Origin: Bacillus wiedmannii
Lineage (GTDB): Bacteria; Bacillota; Bacilli; Bacillales; Bacillaceae_G
Length of the DNA: 64,000 bases
Direction: 5' to 3'
Assembly (NCBI RefSeq): GCF_001583695.1
Contig: NZ_LOBC01000012.1
Location: 56,997-120,996 of the forward strand
Made by a program: the position numbers and the translations under genes. Numbering within the stretch: the first letter of the stretch is position 1; every line of letters starts with the position of its first letter. Below, piece after piece: positions 52,102 through 59,942 of the stretch. Under the pieces are notes generated by a model. It saw nothing but the letters and a program-made list of their open reading frames with translations, was not told the origin of the DNA and ran no database searches.

Positions 52102-54126
52102 TTAGTTTTCGCTAATGGATGCATTTAGAAGTTCGGCGGGAGTGCCTGTTCCTGCCCCTCCGATTGTAACGGATCCACCAGGAGGAATTTCACCATTCCA
52201 TCCTGCATTCGTAATTACGTAATGATTATTTATTTTACTACTAATTTTAGAATCCCAAACTTGTGTTAAATTGCCGTTATAATCAAATTCTAATTTCCAG
52301 TTTTTAATAGGGGTCGTTCCACTATTTTTAATTACAATCGAGAAGTTGTAACCACTTCCCCAATTTGAAGTGACTGAAAAGGTAGCATTACCATTTCCAC
52401 CAGGAGGTGTTGTATCAGTATCATCTGTTTTTACAATAATAGAAGTAGGCTGTGATTTATTCCCGGCAGCATCTTTTGCTATTATTGAAAATGTGTATTC
52501 GGTATTAGATTTTAAGTTTTTGATTGTAATGCTATTTGTTGTTGTACTCCATTTCTCTTCTCCGGCAGTAATTTCATATTCCGTAACTCCTACGTTATCA
52601 GTAGATGCAGTCCAGTTTAATTGAACGGAGTTTGAATTTTTATTTGTAATAGCAATATTTTTTACGTTTGTTGGGGGCTCAGTATCTTTTTGAGTAATAG
52701 GTCCACCAAGTAATTCTTTTACTAACGTATCAAGTAATTTTGGTCCACTGCAACTATATTTTGGACTTGTACGGCAATCCCCGCTTAGTTCCCAAAACAT
52801 TGCGCCACTTAGACCCTTTGTCTTTATATAGTCTGTTTTATATTTCATAGATTCGTTGTCATCATAGCTAATAAACGTGCCTGTAGTCGCATTATATAAA
52901 TAAGGTACTTTCGCTACATCGTTCCAGTGGCGAACAAAACCATTTTTATTAACATAATTAGCTGCTAAATCACCATAATCGTACACACCTGTGTCACCGG
53001 TAGAATAATCATCCCAAGTACCTTTAGAAGCGAGCTTTCCGTCACTACCTGGTTTACAAGGTTGGTATTGCCCATTATTTTCTTTTCCGCAACTTTTCCA
53101 TCCACGTCCGTAAAAAGGTACACCTAATACGAGTTTATCCGCTGGAACCCCTTCATTTGTATAAATGTCTATCGCACCATCTACATAAAATTTTGTATCC
53201 GCTGCTGGGTCATTTGGATCTTTGTATAGTGCTGCATTATGGTTAGAAGTAGCTTCCCATCCACCGTGGAAATCATATGTCATAATATTAATCCAATCAA
53301 GTATTTGAGAGATCTTCTTTAGCTCTGTATGATCCGCATAACGTTGGCTTGCACCTGATGCGATTGTTAGTAAATATTGTTTCCCATCTTCTGCAGTAGC
53401 TTTCGTTAATGCATTTCGAACATCTTGAAGGAGTAGGGTGAAGTTTTGCTTATCTTCAGGACGATAACTACCACCAGGAATCGTTTCAACGCCCGGATAT
53501 TCCCAATCTAAATCAACGCCGTCAAATCCATATTCACGAAGAAAAGCTACTGTAGATTCAGCGAATACTTTTCTTGTTTTTTCATCAGCTGCCATATCAG
53601 AAAAGCGGTTAGACCAAGTCCAGCCACCAACTGAAATTATTGTTTTTAAGTGAGGATACTTAGCTTTTAATCGTTTCAGTTCTCCGAAATTTCCACAACG
53701 GGCATATTTATCACAATCTTCCCAAGCTGTACCTGATCCCGGATAAGATTTTGTGACATCAGCCCAAGGTTCACCGAGTACGAGAGTGCCATTAGGAACC
53801 TCTTTATTTTGCAGTGGTACTCCAGACTCTTTACAGTTCCACGTTTGTTTATTTGGATTATCGGGGTGAGTAGAAGGGTTTCCATGTTTTCCATTCCAGC
53901 AAATATCAGCGAAAGCATAGTTTAAATGAGTTAGCTTTGATGCATCAATGTCTGCAACTTGATAATTACGTCCGTAAATGCCCCATGAAGGAAAATACCC
54001 AACAATTTTTTGACCTTGCTTTGGTGAATCTGCTAATGCAACATTTGGAGTAATAAAGTTTGTGAGAAAAAGAGGTAAGAAGAGTAGTAGGGATAGTAAT
54101 AGCAGTGTGAATTTTTTGGAGCTCAT
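52102..54126 (-). CDS. secreted GH18 chitinase with FnIII and CBM2 domains
   Basis: A 674-residue secreted chitinase (ChiB/ChiCW type). The signal peptide spans about residues 1-34 (hydrophobic core LLLLSLLLFLPLFL, cleavage after VALA). The GH18 barrel has SVGGWTWS and the catalytic DGVDLDWEYPG, and WELSGDC near its end. A fibronectin type III domain (PPTNVKNIAITNKNSNSVQL, about 495-585) and a C-terminal CBM2-like chitin/cellulose-binding domain (about 595-674) follow. ATG 54126 has AAGGAG eight bases upstream and gives the known 674-residue length. A cre-like site and a palindrome lie upstream. Confidence 0.92.
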   Translation of the reverse strand: MSSKKFTLLLLSLLLFLPLFLTNFITPNVALADSPKQGQKIVGYFPSWGIYGRNYQVADIDASKLTHLNYAFADICWNGKHGNPSTHPDNPNKQTWNCKESGVPLQNKEVPNGTLVLGEPWADVTKSYPGSGTAWEDCDKYARCGNFGELKRLKAKYPHLKTIISVGGWTWSNRFSDMAADEKTRKVFAESTVAFLREYGFDGVDLDWEYPGVETIPGGSYRPEDKQNFTLLLQDVRNALTKATAEDGKQYLLTIASGASQRYADHTELKKISQILDWINIMTYDFHGGWEATSNHNAALYKDPNDPAADTKFYVDGAIDIYTNEGVPADKLVLGVPFYGRGWKSCGKENNGQYQPCKPGSDGKLASKGTWDDYSTGDTGVYDYGDLAANYVNKNGFVRHWNDVAKVPYLYNATTGTFISYDDNESMKYKTDYIKTKGLSGAMFWELSGDCRTSPKYSCSGPKLLDTLVKELLGGPITQKDTEPPTNVKNIAITNKNSNSVQLNWTASTDNVGVTEYEITAGEEKWSTTTNSITIKNLKSNTEYTFSIIAKDAAGNKSQPTSIIVKTDDTDTTPPGGNGNATFSVTSNWGSGYNFSIVIKNSGTTPIKNWKLEFDYNGNLTQVWDSKISSKINNHYVITNAGWNGEIPPGGSVTIGGAGTGTPAELLNASISEN

Positions 54127-54188
54127 AGTCATTTCTCCTTTCAAAATAAAAGATATATTTAAAGGCATGCGCCAGTAAACCAAAGTGA

Positions 54189-54213
54189 ATCTAGACGTAT
54201 GAAACGTCTAGAT
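54189..54213 (-). repeat. palindromic hairpin in the chitinase 5' region
   Basis: ATCTAGACGT and ACGTCTAGAT form a perfect ten-base stem with a five-base loop about 65 bases upstream of the chitinase start. It may be an operator or mRNA stabiliser. Confidence 0.5.
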
Positions 54214-54287
54214 AAAAATGATCAGACATCACGAAGTCTATACAAGGGAGCTGGGGGTGATTAAATCGTAGCAAATGTAAGATTTAG

Positions 54288-54301
54288 TGTAAACGCTTTA
54301 T
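54288..54301 (-). promoter_or_regulatory. candidate cre site of the chitinase gene
   Basis: TGTAAACGCTTTAT matches the cre consensus TGWAANCGNTNWCA at 12 of 14 positions and lies 160 bases upstream of the chitinase start. Glucose repression of chitinases by CcpA is common. Confidence 0.4.
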
Positions 54302-54498
54302 TTGATTCGCAAAGATTTTCTCAATATGAAATGGCTCTAATACAGACTACACATGAAAATAAAATATTGATTAGGGAGGAAAAGGCTCCTTGTAATTAAA
54401 TTTGAGAAAAAATTGTATAAAGTCAATTTGTAATAGCGTAGCAAGATGAGAAAATATCATGTAAAATAATAGTAAAAATATGTAAAGGAGCGAATGGT

Positions 54499-54861
54499 GT
54501 GGATGTCTTTTTGAACATTGCTGAAGAAAAAATTCGACAAGCAATACGGAATGGAGACCTTGATCATATTCCGGGAAAAGGAAAACCACTACAATTAGAA
54601 GACCTTTCAATGGTACCTCCAGAACTTAGAATGAGTTATAAAATCTTAAAAAATGCGGGTATGATTCCACCAGAAATGGAACTACAAAAAGATATATTAA
54701 AAATAGAAGATTTAATTGCTTGCTGTTATGATGAAGCAGAGCGAAAAAAATTACAAGAAGAGTTAACAGTAAAAACGCTTCGTTTTCAGCAAGTAATGGA
54801 AAAGAGAAAGAGTAAAGATAGTTCAGCTTTTCGTATGTATCAGGATAAAGTGAAACTTTAA
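54499..54861 (+). CDS. DUF1992 (DnaJ-homologue subfamily C member 28-like) protein
   Basis: A 120-residue cytosolic protein of the DUF1992 family. The conserved opening is IAEEKIRQAIRNGDLDHIPGKGKPL followed by VPPELRMSYKILKNAGMIPPEMEL, the family signature. The rest is charged helix. The GTG start has AAAGGAG eight bases upstream. The function of the family is not known despite the DnaJ name; no J domain is present here. Confidence 0.85.
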   Translation: MDVFLNIAEEKIRQAIRNGDLDHIPGKGKPLQLEDLSMVPPELRMSYKILKNAGMIPPEMELQKDILKIEDLIACCYDEAERKKLQEELTVKTLRFQQVMEKRKSKDSSAFRMYQDKVKL

Positions 54862-55004
54862 TCAGTGGGGAGGTTCATCCTCCACTGATTATTAGTTGAA
54901 CCAATCGGGCATTTACGGGCAGTTGACCTCTCACCTAACTTCTTTGCCTCAGCTGGATTTTGAGGTGAGAGTCTTACTGCCCCGTTATGCGGGGTAAAGT
55001 ATTT
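54860..55004 (+). repeat. structured intergenic repeat of bcr type
   Basis: This 145-base element starts with a terminator-like hairpin (AATCAGTGG...CCACTGATT). A nested stem follows, in which GGGCAGT pairs with ACTGCCC around GACCTCTCACCT with AGGTGAGAGTC, and a short CCCCG...CGGGG stem ends it. I recall near-identical copies in other B. cereus group genomes, which would make it one of the bcr repeats; that is memory, not a search. Confidence 0.6.
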
Positions 55005-55029
55005 CGTAAATTACGCTAAGAGGGATAAG

Positions 55030-55344
55030 ATGAATACATTTAAAACGATAGAAGCGTTAGCGACATATATTGAAGAACAACAATTAGTACTTCTGTTTAT
55101 TAAAACAGAAAATTGTGGTGTTTGTGATGTTATGTTAAGAAAAGTAAATTGCGTATTAGAGAATTATGATTACGTAGAGAAAGTAGAAATATTACTACAA
55201 GACATGCAAGAGATCGCGGGGCGATATGCAGTATTTACAGGGCCAACAGTTTTATTATTTTATAATGGAAAAGAGATCCTTCGTGAATCGCGCTTCATTT
55301 CACTTGAAAATTTAGAGAGAACCATTCAATTATTCGAAGATTAA
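55030..55344 (+). CDS. thioredoxin-fold protein with CGVC motif
   Basis: A 104-residue thioredoxin-like protein. The redox pair is C29-G-V-C32 after LLFIKTEN, and the cis-proline lies in FTGPTVLLF. The spacing fits a complete thioredoxin fold. The second helix contains an extra Cys (KVNCVL). It is the first of three closely spaced small genes. It may reduce disulfides or act in bacillithiol/thiol stress; there is no direct evidence for the partner. Confidence 0.85.
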   Translation: MNTFKTIEALATYIEEQQLVLLFIKTENCGVCDVMLRKVNCVLENYDYVEKVEILLQDMQEIAGRYAVFTGPTVLLFYNGKEILRESRFISLENLERTIQLFED

Positions 55345-55357
55345 GGGAGGCTTTTAT

Positions 55358-55609
55358 ATGGAATTTATTATTGTCATACTATTATTTGTTGTAGTTGGAA
55401 CGATCGTAACGGCAGTTCGATCAAACAAAAAGAAGGTAAATCTTACGAAACAAAATAACATTCATAATTCATCTAACAACTCATCACCATTATTTTTCTT
55501 TGCTGGATCTGATAATGATAGCTCGCATGGAGGTTCACATGATTGTGGAGGATCTTTCGGTGGAGATAGCGGAGGCAGCTGCGATGGTGGCGGAGGTGGC
55601 GGTGATTGA
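55358..55609 (+). CDS. small membrane protein with Gly/Ser/Asp/Cys-rich tail
   Basis: An 83-residue protein: one membrane helix at about residues 2-20, a basic stretch (RSNKKKVNLTK), then an Asn/Ser-rich linker and a tail dominated by GG, S, D and two Cys (GGSHDCGGSFGGDSGGSCDG). It follows the thioredoxin-like gene by 13 bases with GGGAGG upstream. Gly-rich tails ending like this occur on several small Bacillus membrane proteins. The role is unknown; the nearby thioredoxin-fold protein might act on its cysteines, which is only inference. Confidence 0.75.
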   Translation: MEFIIVILLFVVVGTIVTAVRSNKKKVNLTKQNNIHNSSNNSSPLFFFAGSDNDSSHGGSHDCGGSFGGDSGGSCDGGGGGGD

Positions 55610-55612
55610 TGA

Positions 55613-55642
55613 AAATGCGCCTTATATAGGCGTATTTCTTTT
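55613..55642 (+). terminator. terminator after the Gly-rich membrane protein
   Basis: AAATGCGCC pairs with GGCGTATTT over a seven-base loop and is followed by CTTTTT. Confidence 0.75.
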
Positions 55643-55660
55643 TAAACAAACGTTTGATTA
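55641..55660. repeat. 20-base palindrome, copy 2 (identical to 42271-42290)
   Basis: The same TTTAAACAAACGTTTGATTA lies 30 bases before the small membrane-protein gene at 55690, in a place suited to an operator. The dyad centre is CAAACGTTTG. Confidence 0.55.
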
Positions 55661-55689
55661 ATATTTTTAACGTACTAAGGGGAATAGAA

Positions 55690-55833
55690 ATGAAAAGGGA
55701 ACTGAAAGTGAAAAACAAGGGGAAAGTAGTGTTATTTTTATTAGCTGCGGGAGGCGTAGTTCTTGTTAAATTAGGATTTAAAATTGGAATAATACATATG
55801 ATTCGAACGTGGTTTGAGAGTACGTTTTCTTAA
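55690..55833 (+). CDS. 47-residue single-helix membrane protein
   Basis: A short gene encoding a basic N-terminus (MKRELKVKNKGK), one membrane helix (VVLFLLAAGGVVLVKLGFKI) and a short tail with RTWFEST. AAGGGG lies seven bases before the ATG. The palindrome at 55641-55660 is just upstream and a small hairpin terminator (55849-55868) follows, so it looks like an independent transcript. The family is unknown. Confidence 0.6.
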   Translation: MKRELKVKNKGKVVLFLLAAGGVVLVKLGFKIGIIHMIRTWFESTFS

Positions 55834-55848
55834 ATAAGGAATATAGCC

Positions 55849-55868
55849 TCTTGTAATAGAGGTTTTTA
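55849..55868 (+). terminator. small terminator
   Basis: CCTCT pairs with AGAGG over a six-base loop followed by TTTTT, after the 47-residue gene. Confidence 0.6.
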
Positions 55869-55882
55869 ATTTGTTATTATTA

Positions 55883-55899
55883 GACTGAACGGTCGGTTT
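55883..55899. promoter_or_regulatory. TetR-family operator upstream of the regulator gene
   Basis: GACTGAACGGTCGGTTT is nearly identical to the site at 56528-56544 and contains the dyad ACCGA-ACGG-TCGGT. It lies 15 bases before the TetR gene, suggesting autorepression. Confidence 0.8.
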
Positions 55900-55913
55900 A
55901 AAGAGGTGTAAAT

Positions 55914-56495
55914 ATGAGAAGAAGTGCAGAAGAGATAAAGAAAGAAATTGCATATAAAGCAGAAAGTCTGTTTTCACAGAAGGGTTATGCAGCTACATCT
56001 ATGGAAGAGATTTGTGAAATTACAGAGCGAAGTAAAGGAAGCATTTATTATCACTTTAAAAGTAAAGAAGAATTATTTTTATTTGTAGTAAAACAGCATA
56101 CGTATGATTGGCTTGAAAAATGGAATGAAAAAGAGAAGTTGTATAGTACGAATACTGAAAAACTATATGGTCTCGCGGAATATCATGTCGAGGACATACA
56201 GCAACCAATTTCAAATGCAATAGAGGAATTCTCTATGAGCCAAGTTGTAAGTAAAGAGATTTTGGATGAACTATTGGCTTTAACTAGAGAATCATATGTT
56301 ATGTTTGAGAAACTAATTGAAGCAGGTATACAGTCTGGAGAGTTTCGTGAAGATAGTACGCGCGACCTTATGTATATTGTGAATGGATTATTATCAGGGC
56401 TTGGAGTACTTTACTACGAGTTAGATTATAAAGAGCTGCAACGTATTTATAAAAAGGCAATAGATGTATTGTTAAAAGGAATGGCAGCTGAATAA
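55914..56495 (+). CDS. TetR/AcrR-family transcriptional regulator
   Basis: A 193-residue repressor with the N-terminal TetR helix-turn-helix (ATSMEEICEITERSKGSIYY, then HFKSKEELFLF, about residues 25-58) and a helical ligand-binding C-terminal part. Matching operators precede this gene and the MFS gene after it, so it probably represses itself and the pump and is released by a toxic ligand. GAGGTG lies upstream of the ATG. Confidence 0.9.
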   Translation: MRRSAEEIKKEIAYKAESLFSQKGYAATSMEEICEITERSKGSIYYHFKSKEELFLFVVKQHTYDWLEKWNEKEKLYSTNTEKLYGLAEYHVEDIQQPISNAIEEFSMSQVVSKEILDELLALTRESYVMFEKLIEAGIQSGEFREDSTRDLMYIVNGLLSGLGVLYYELDYKELQRIYKKAIDVLLKGMAAE

Positions 56496-56527
56496 TAAGT
56501 CAGTTGCTTTTCTTACAAAATAAATTA

Positions 56528-56544
56528 GACCGAACGGTCGGTTT
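56528..56544. promoter_or_regulatory. TetR-family operator upstream of the MFS gene
   Basis: GACCGAACGGTCGGTTT, with core dyad ACCGA-ACGG-TCGGT, sits 18 bases before the MFS start. Confidence 0.82.
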
Positions 56545-56561
56545 ATTAAAGGGGAATGAAA

Positions 56562-57794
56562 ATGAACGCTTTATTTAAAAACCGAGCATTTATGCTCGTT
56601 ATGGCATCTGATATTTTACAACAATTTGCAATTTGGATCAGAAATATGGCTCTTTTGTATTTCATAATGGAGCGAACGAATAATGATCCAGTTTCAGTTT
56701 CGTTGTTATCGGTTATGGAATATGCACCTATTTTTATTTTCTCGTTTATCGGTGGGGCGCTAGCTGATCGTTGGAATCCGAAAAGAACGATGGTTGCTGG
56801 AGATGTATTAAGTGTACTGTCTATTGTAGGAATTGTCTTGTTGTTAAAGCTGGATTATTGGCAGGCTATATTTTTTGCAACACTCATTTCCGCGATCGTA
56901 GGCCAATTTTCTCAGCCATCATCTTCGCGTATATTTAAGCGCTACGTAAAAGAAGAGCAGGTAGCAAATGCGATTGCATTTAACCAAACATTACAGTCAT
57001 TATTTATGATTTTTGGACCAGTGGTAGGATCACTTGTGTATACACAACTTGGTTTATTTACGTCACTATATAGCTTAATCATTTTATTTTTGTTATCTGC
57101 TATTGCTCTTTCGTTTTTACCAAAATGGGTGGAACAAGAGCAAGTGGCGAGAGATTCATTAAAAAATGATATAAAAGAAGGATGGAAATACGTTCTTCAT
57201 ACGAAAAATTTACGTATGATTACGATCACTTTCACCGTTATGGGCTTAGCTGTTGGATTAACGAATCCATTAGAAGTGTTTCTTGTAATAGAGCGTCTTG
57301 GAATGGAAAAGGAAGCAGTTCAATATTTAGCCGCAGCTGATGGGATAGGTATGTTAATCGGTGGTATTGTTGCTACAGTTTTCGCTTCAAAAGTGAACCC
57401 GAAAAAGATGTTTGTATTCGGTATGAGCATATTAGCAATGTCATTTTTAGTAGAAGGGCTATCTACATCATTTTGGATTACTAGTTTCATGAGGTTTGGA
57501 ACAGGTATTTGTTTAGCTTGTGTTAATATCGTTGTCGGTACGCTTATGATTCAACTTGTACCAGAAAATATGATTGGAAGAGTAAATGGAACAATTTTAC
57601 CACTGTTTATGGGGGCAATGTTAATCGGAACTTCACTAGCTGGAGGATTGAAGGAGATGACCTCACTAGTTACTGTATTTTGTATAGCAATGGCACTTAT
57701 TTTATTTGCGATAGGGCCAGTTCTACGCATGCAAATAAATAAAGAAGATGTCGCTAATAAAGAGGAACTAACAAATTCATTAGCTTCGAAATAA
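56562..57794 (+). CDS. MFS efflux transporter controlled by the adjacent TetR
   Basis: A 410-residue twelve-helix transporter of the MFS_3 / enterobactin-exporter-like type, with the loop GGALADRWNPKRTM after helix 2 and LVPENMIGRVNG after helix 10. It probably exports a drug or toxic compound. I prefer ATG 56562 with AAGGGG seven bases upstream over 56556. It lies 66 bases after the TetR gene with its own operator. Confidence 0.85.
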   Translation: MNALFKNRAFMLVMASDILQQFAIWIRNMALLYFIMERTNNDPVSVSLLSVMEYAPIFIFSFIGGALADRWNPKRTMVAGDVLSVLSIVGIVLLLKLDYWQAIFFATLISAIVGQFSQPSSSRIFKRYVKEEQVANAIAFNQTLQSLFMIFGPVVGSLVYTQLGLFTSLYSLIILFLLSAIALSFLPKWVEQEQVARDSLKNDIKEGWKYVLHTKNLRMITITFTVMGLAVGLTNPLEVFLVIERLGMEKEAVQYLAAADGIGMLIGGIVATVFASKVNPKKMFVFGMSILAMSFLVEGLSTSFWITSFMRFGTGICLACVNIVVGTLMIQLVPENMIGRVNGTILPLFMGAMLIGTSLAGGLKEMTSLVTVFCIAMALILFAIGPVLRMQINKEDVANKEELTNSLASK

Positions 57795-57907
57795 TCAGTG
57801 TAAGGGAGCAGGATTGCTCCCTTTTCTTGTGGCAATCTTTTGACAATGACATGCCCCAACTATATACTGATGATGTAAAAACGAGTTTACAGGTTAGGAG
57901 AAATGGT

Positions 57908-58102
57908 GTGAAAAATCAAATCTATGAATTACGCACTGAAAACAATATTTCACAAGGTGCATTGGCTGATAAGTGTAAAGTTTCTAGACAGACGATAAAT
58001 GCAATTGAGAATAATAAATATGATCCAAGCTTAGCGTTAGCATTCCGTTTGGCTGAAGTATTAGGAACAACTGTTGATAAACTATTTTTGTACAAGTTGT
58101 AG
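57908..58102 (+). CDS. short Xre-family helix-turn-helix regulator
   Basis: A 64-residue Cro/CI-type repressor, almost only the DNA-binding domain: LRTENNISQGALADKCKVSR with recognition helix RQTINAIENNKYDPS. The GTG at 57908 has AGGAG seven bases upstream, so the longer upstream frame is rejected. It lies directly before a four-helix membrane protein gene, a common pair in Firmicutes where the membrane protein may control or be controlled by the small regulator. Confidence 0.88.
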   Translation: MKNQIYELRTENNISQGALADKCKVSRQTINAIENNKYDPSLALAFRLAEVLGTTVDKLFLYKL

Positions 58103-58111
58103 GGGGAGTAG

Positions 58112-58507
58112 TTGTTGGGGAAAGAGAAAATAAGCCTTGTAGTTACGGCATTAGTAGCTATAAGTACGTTAGTGTGTGCACTTTATTATTGGTTAACTGA
58201 ACTTCAAGTAAACTGGTATGCACTATTTATTTGTAGCATCGCATTACATTATATGTTTAAAAGTTTGGCATCGCATAATGTGGAAGGGACAACGGAGGAG
58301 AAAGAAGATGTAGAAAAACATGTATTAAAAATAAGTGCAAATGTTACGTATTATGTACTTGTTGTATTAATTTTTGGTTTGTTTTTCGCATCGGTAGGTT
58401 TTAATAAATGGATTGATTTTCATAACATACCGCTTTTGTTTGCGTTATGCGCTGCGATAGTTGTAAAGCCGGCTGTAGAATTTTTAATTGTAAGACGTTA
58501 TTGCTAA
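58112..58507 (+). CDS. four-helix membrane protein paired with the Xre regulator
   Basis: A 131-residue membrane protein with four hydrophobic segments (about 7-25, 32-48, 78-97 and 103-122). A charged cytosolic stretch lies between helices 2 and 3 (EGTTEEKEDVEKHV). The TTG start follows AGGGGGAG and lies nine bases after the regulator stop, so the two are co-translated. No family name can be given with confidence; the pair may sense membrane stress. Confidence 0.72.
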   Translation: MLGKEKISLVVTALVAISTLVCALYYWLTELQVNWYALFICSIALHYMFKSLASHNVEGTTEEKEDVEKHVLKISANVTYYVLVVLIFGLFFASVGFNKWIDFHNIPLLFALCAAIVVKPAVEFLIVRRYC

Positions 58508-58516
58508 AAATAAAGA

Positions 58517-58552
58517 AAAGATCCTCTTCTCATGAGAAGAGGATCTTTTTCT
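58517..58552. terminator. bidirectional terminator
   Basis: AAAGATCCTCTTCTC pairs perfectly with GAGAAGAGGATCTTT over ATGA-centred loop; it serves the Xre pair and the convergent transporter gene. Confidence 0.92.
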
Positions 58553-59835
58553 TATAGCGTTTTAGTTTTTGGACTAGGTGGTGTAACGGATGTATTATTT
58601 TCGGGAACTCTAGTTAGTAAGAATCCACCGATAACGAACAGTACAATAATACTAAGGACACCAGCGTTGGTTTTTCCTGTTAATTGCGTTGTAACACCGA
58701 CTAATACTGGACCCATAATTGCCGCGAATTTACCAAAGATATTATAAAATCCGAAGAATTCATTTGCAGATTCTTTTGGTACTAGTTTTGCAAAATAGGA
58801 ACGACTAAGTGCTTGAATACCACCTTGAGAAGTGGCAACTAACATTGCTAAAATCCAGAAATCGAGTGTCGTTTTTAAGAAATAAGCATATATGCAGATA
58901 ATGATATAAATAATAATACCGACGTATAGCATTTTTTTACCTGTAAATGTTTCTGATAACTTTCCGTATAATAAGGCGAATGGACAAGCAACAATTTGTG
59001 TGACAAATAAGATGATTAATAGATTCGTTGCACTAATACCGAGATCTGTTCCGTAAGCGGTAGACATGGTAATAATTGTATCGACCCCGTCAATGTAGAA
59101 GAAGTAAGCGATTAGGAACATAAATACAGTTTTATATTCTTTAATATTTTTAAAAGTATCAGCAAGGCGTTTGAAGCTCATTGCAATTGGTCTTGGATGA
59201 CGTTCAATATAATGTGTTTGCTCTACATTTTTTAGCATTGGAATTGTAAATAATCCCCACCAAAGAGCTGTTATTGCGAACGAAATTTGACTAGCAATGC
59301 CGACTGATAAAGGGATAGTTCCTTTTTGAGCAAGAATAATAAGAGCGATACAACCGATAAAAGGAATTGTGCTCCCAATATAACCTAATGCAAAGCCTCT
59401 TGTAGAAATTCGGTCCATTCTATCTTTAGAGGTAACATCTACTAAAAATGCATCATAAAAAATGTTTGCTCCCGCAAAACCGACTAATGCGAGCATGTAG
59501 CAGCCTAGTAATAAGTACCACTGAGATGTTGGGACGACTGCTAGCATACTTGTAAATACGATACCGAGTCCAAAGAAGAATGTGAAAAATCGTTTTTTAA
59601 ATCCTTTATAATCAGCAACTGTGCCGAGAATAGGAGCAAGTATAGAAATTAAAAGTGTAGCGAATGAGTTTGCATATCCCCAATATGCTGTTGAAGTTGC
59701 ACCAGATAGTCCGGCTTCTTTTGCAGCTGCTTTAAAGTAAATTGGGAATAATGCAGTTGTAATGACGAGCGAATATACCGAATTCGCCCAATCGTATAAT
59801 ATCCAGCTTTTTTCTTGTCTGGACATTTTTTTCAT
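58552..59835 (-). CDS. MFS transporter of the YxiO / UMF1 (Atg22-like) family
   Basis: A 427-residue membrane protein with about twelve helices. The opening SWILYDWANSVYSLVITTAL and the block ANIFYDAFLVDVT are hallmarks of the Atg22/UMF1-like family, as in B. subtilis YxiO. AGGGGG lies eight bases before the ATG. Substrate unknown, possibly amino acids or small metabolites by analogy with vacuolar Atg22. Confidence 0.85.
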   Translation of the reverse strand: MKKMSRQEKSWILYDWANSVYSLVITTALFPIYFKAAAKEAGLSGATSTAYWGYANSFATLLISILAPILGTVADYKGFKKRFFTFFFGLGIVFTSMLAVVPTSQWYLLLGCYMLALVGFAGANIFYDAFLVDVTSKDRMDRISTRGFALGYIGSTIPFIGCIALIILAQKGTIPLSVGIASQISFAITALWWGLFTIPMLKNVEQTHYIERHPRPIAMSFKRLADTFKNIKEYKTVFMFLIAYFFYIDGVDTIITMSTAYGTDLGISATNLLIILFVTQIVACPFALLYGKLSETFTGKKMLYVGIIIYIIICIYAYFLKTTLDFWILAMLVATSQGGIQALSRSYFAKLVPKESANEFFGFYNIFGKFAAIMGPVLVGVTTQLTGKTNAGVLSIIVLFVIGGFLLTRVPENNTSVTPPSPKTKTL

Positions 59836-59942
59836 ATAATGTTCCCCCTTAAATTGTTCTACTAACAGTGTACAAAAATAAAAATTATAAAAAGAGAAAC
59901 AGTGATGATTTTTACATAACTTTTACATATATACACAGTTCT

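Noticed and set aside
57827-57907. Longer N-terminus for the Xre regulator
   Set aside because: The added residues are not part of the helix-turn-helix fold and the GTG at 57908 has a good ribosome site.
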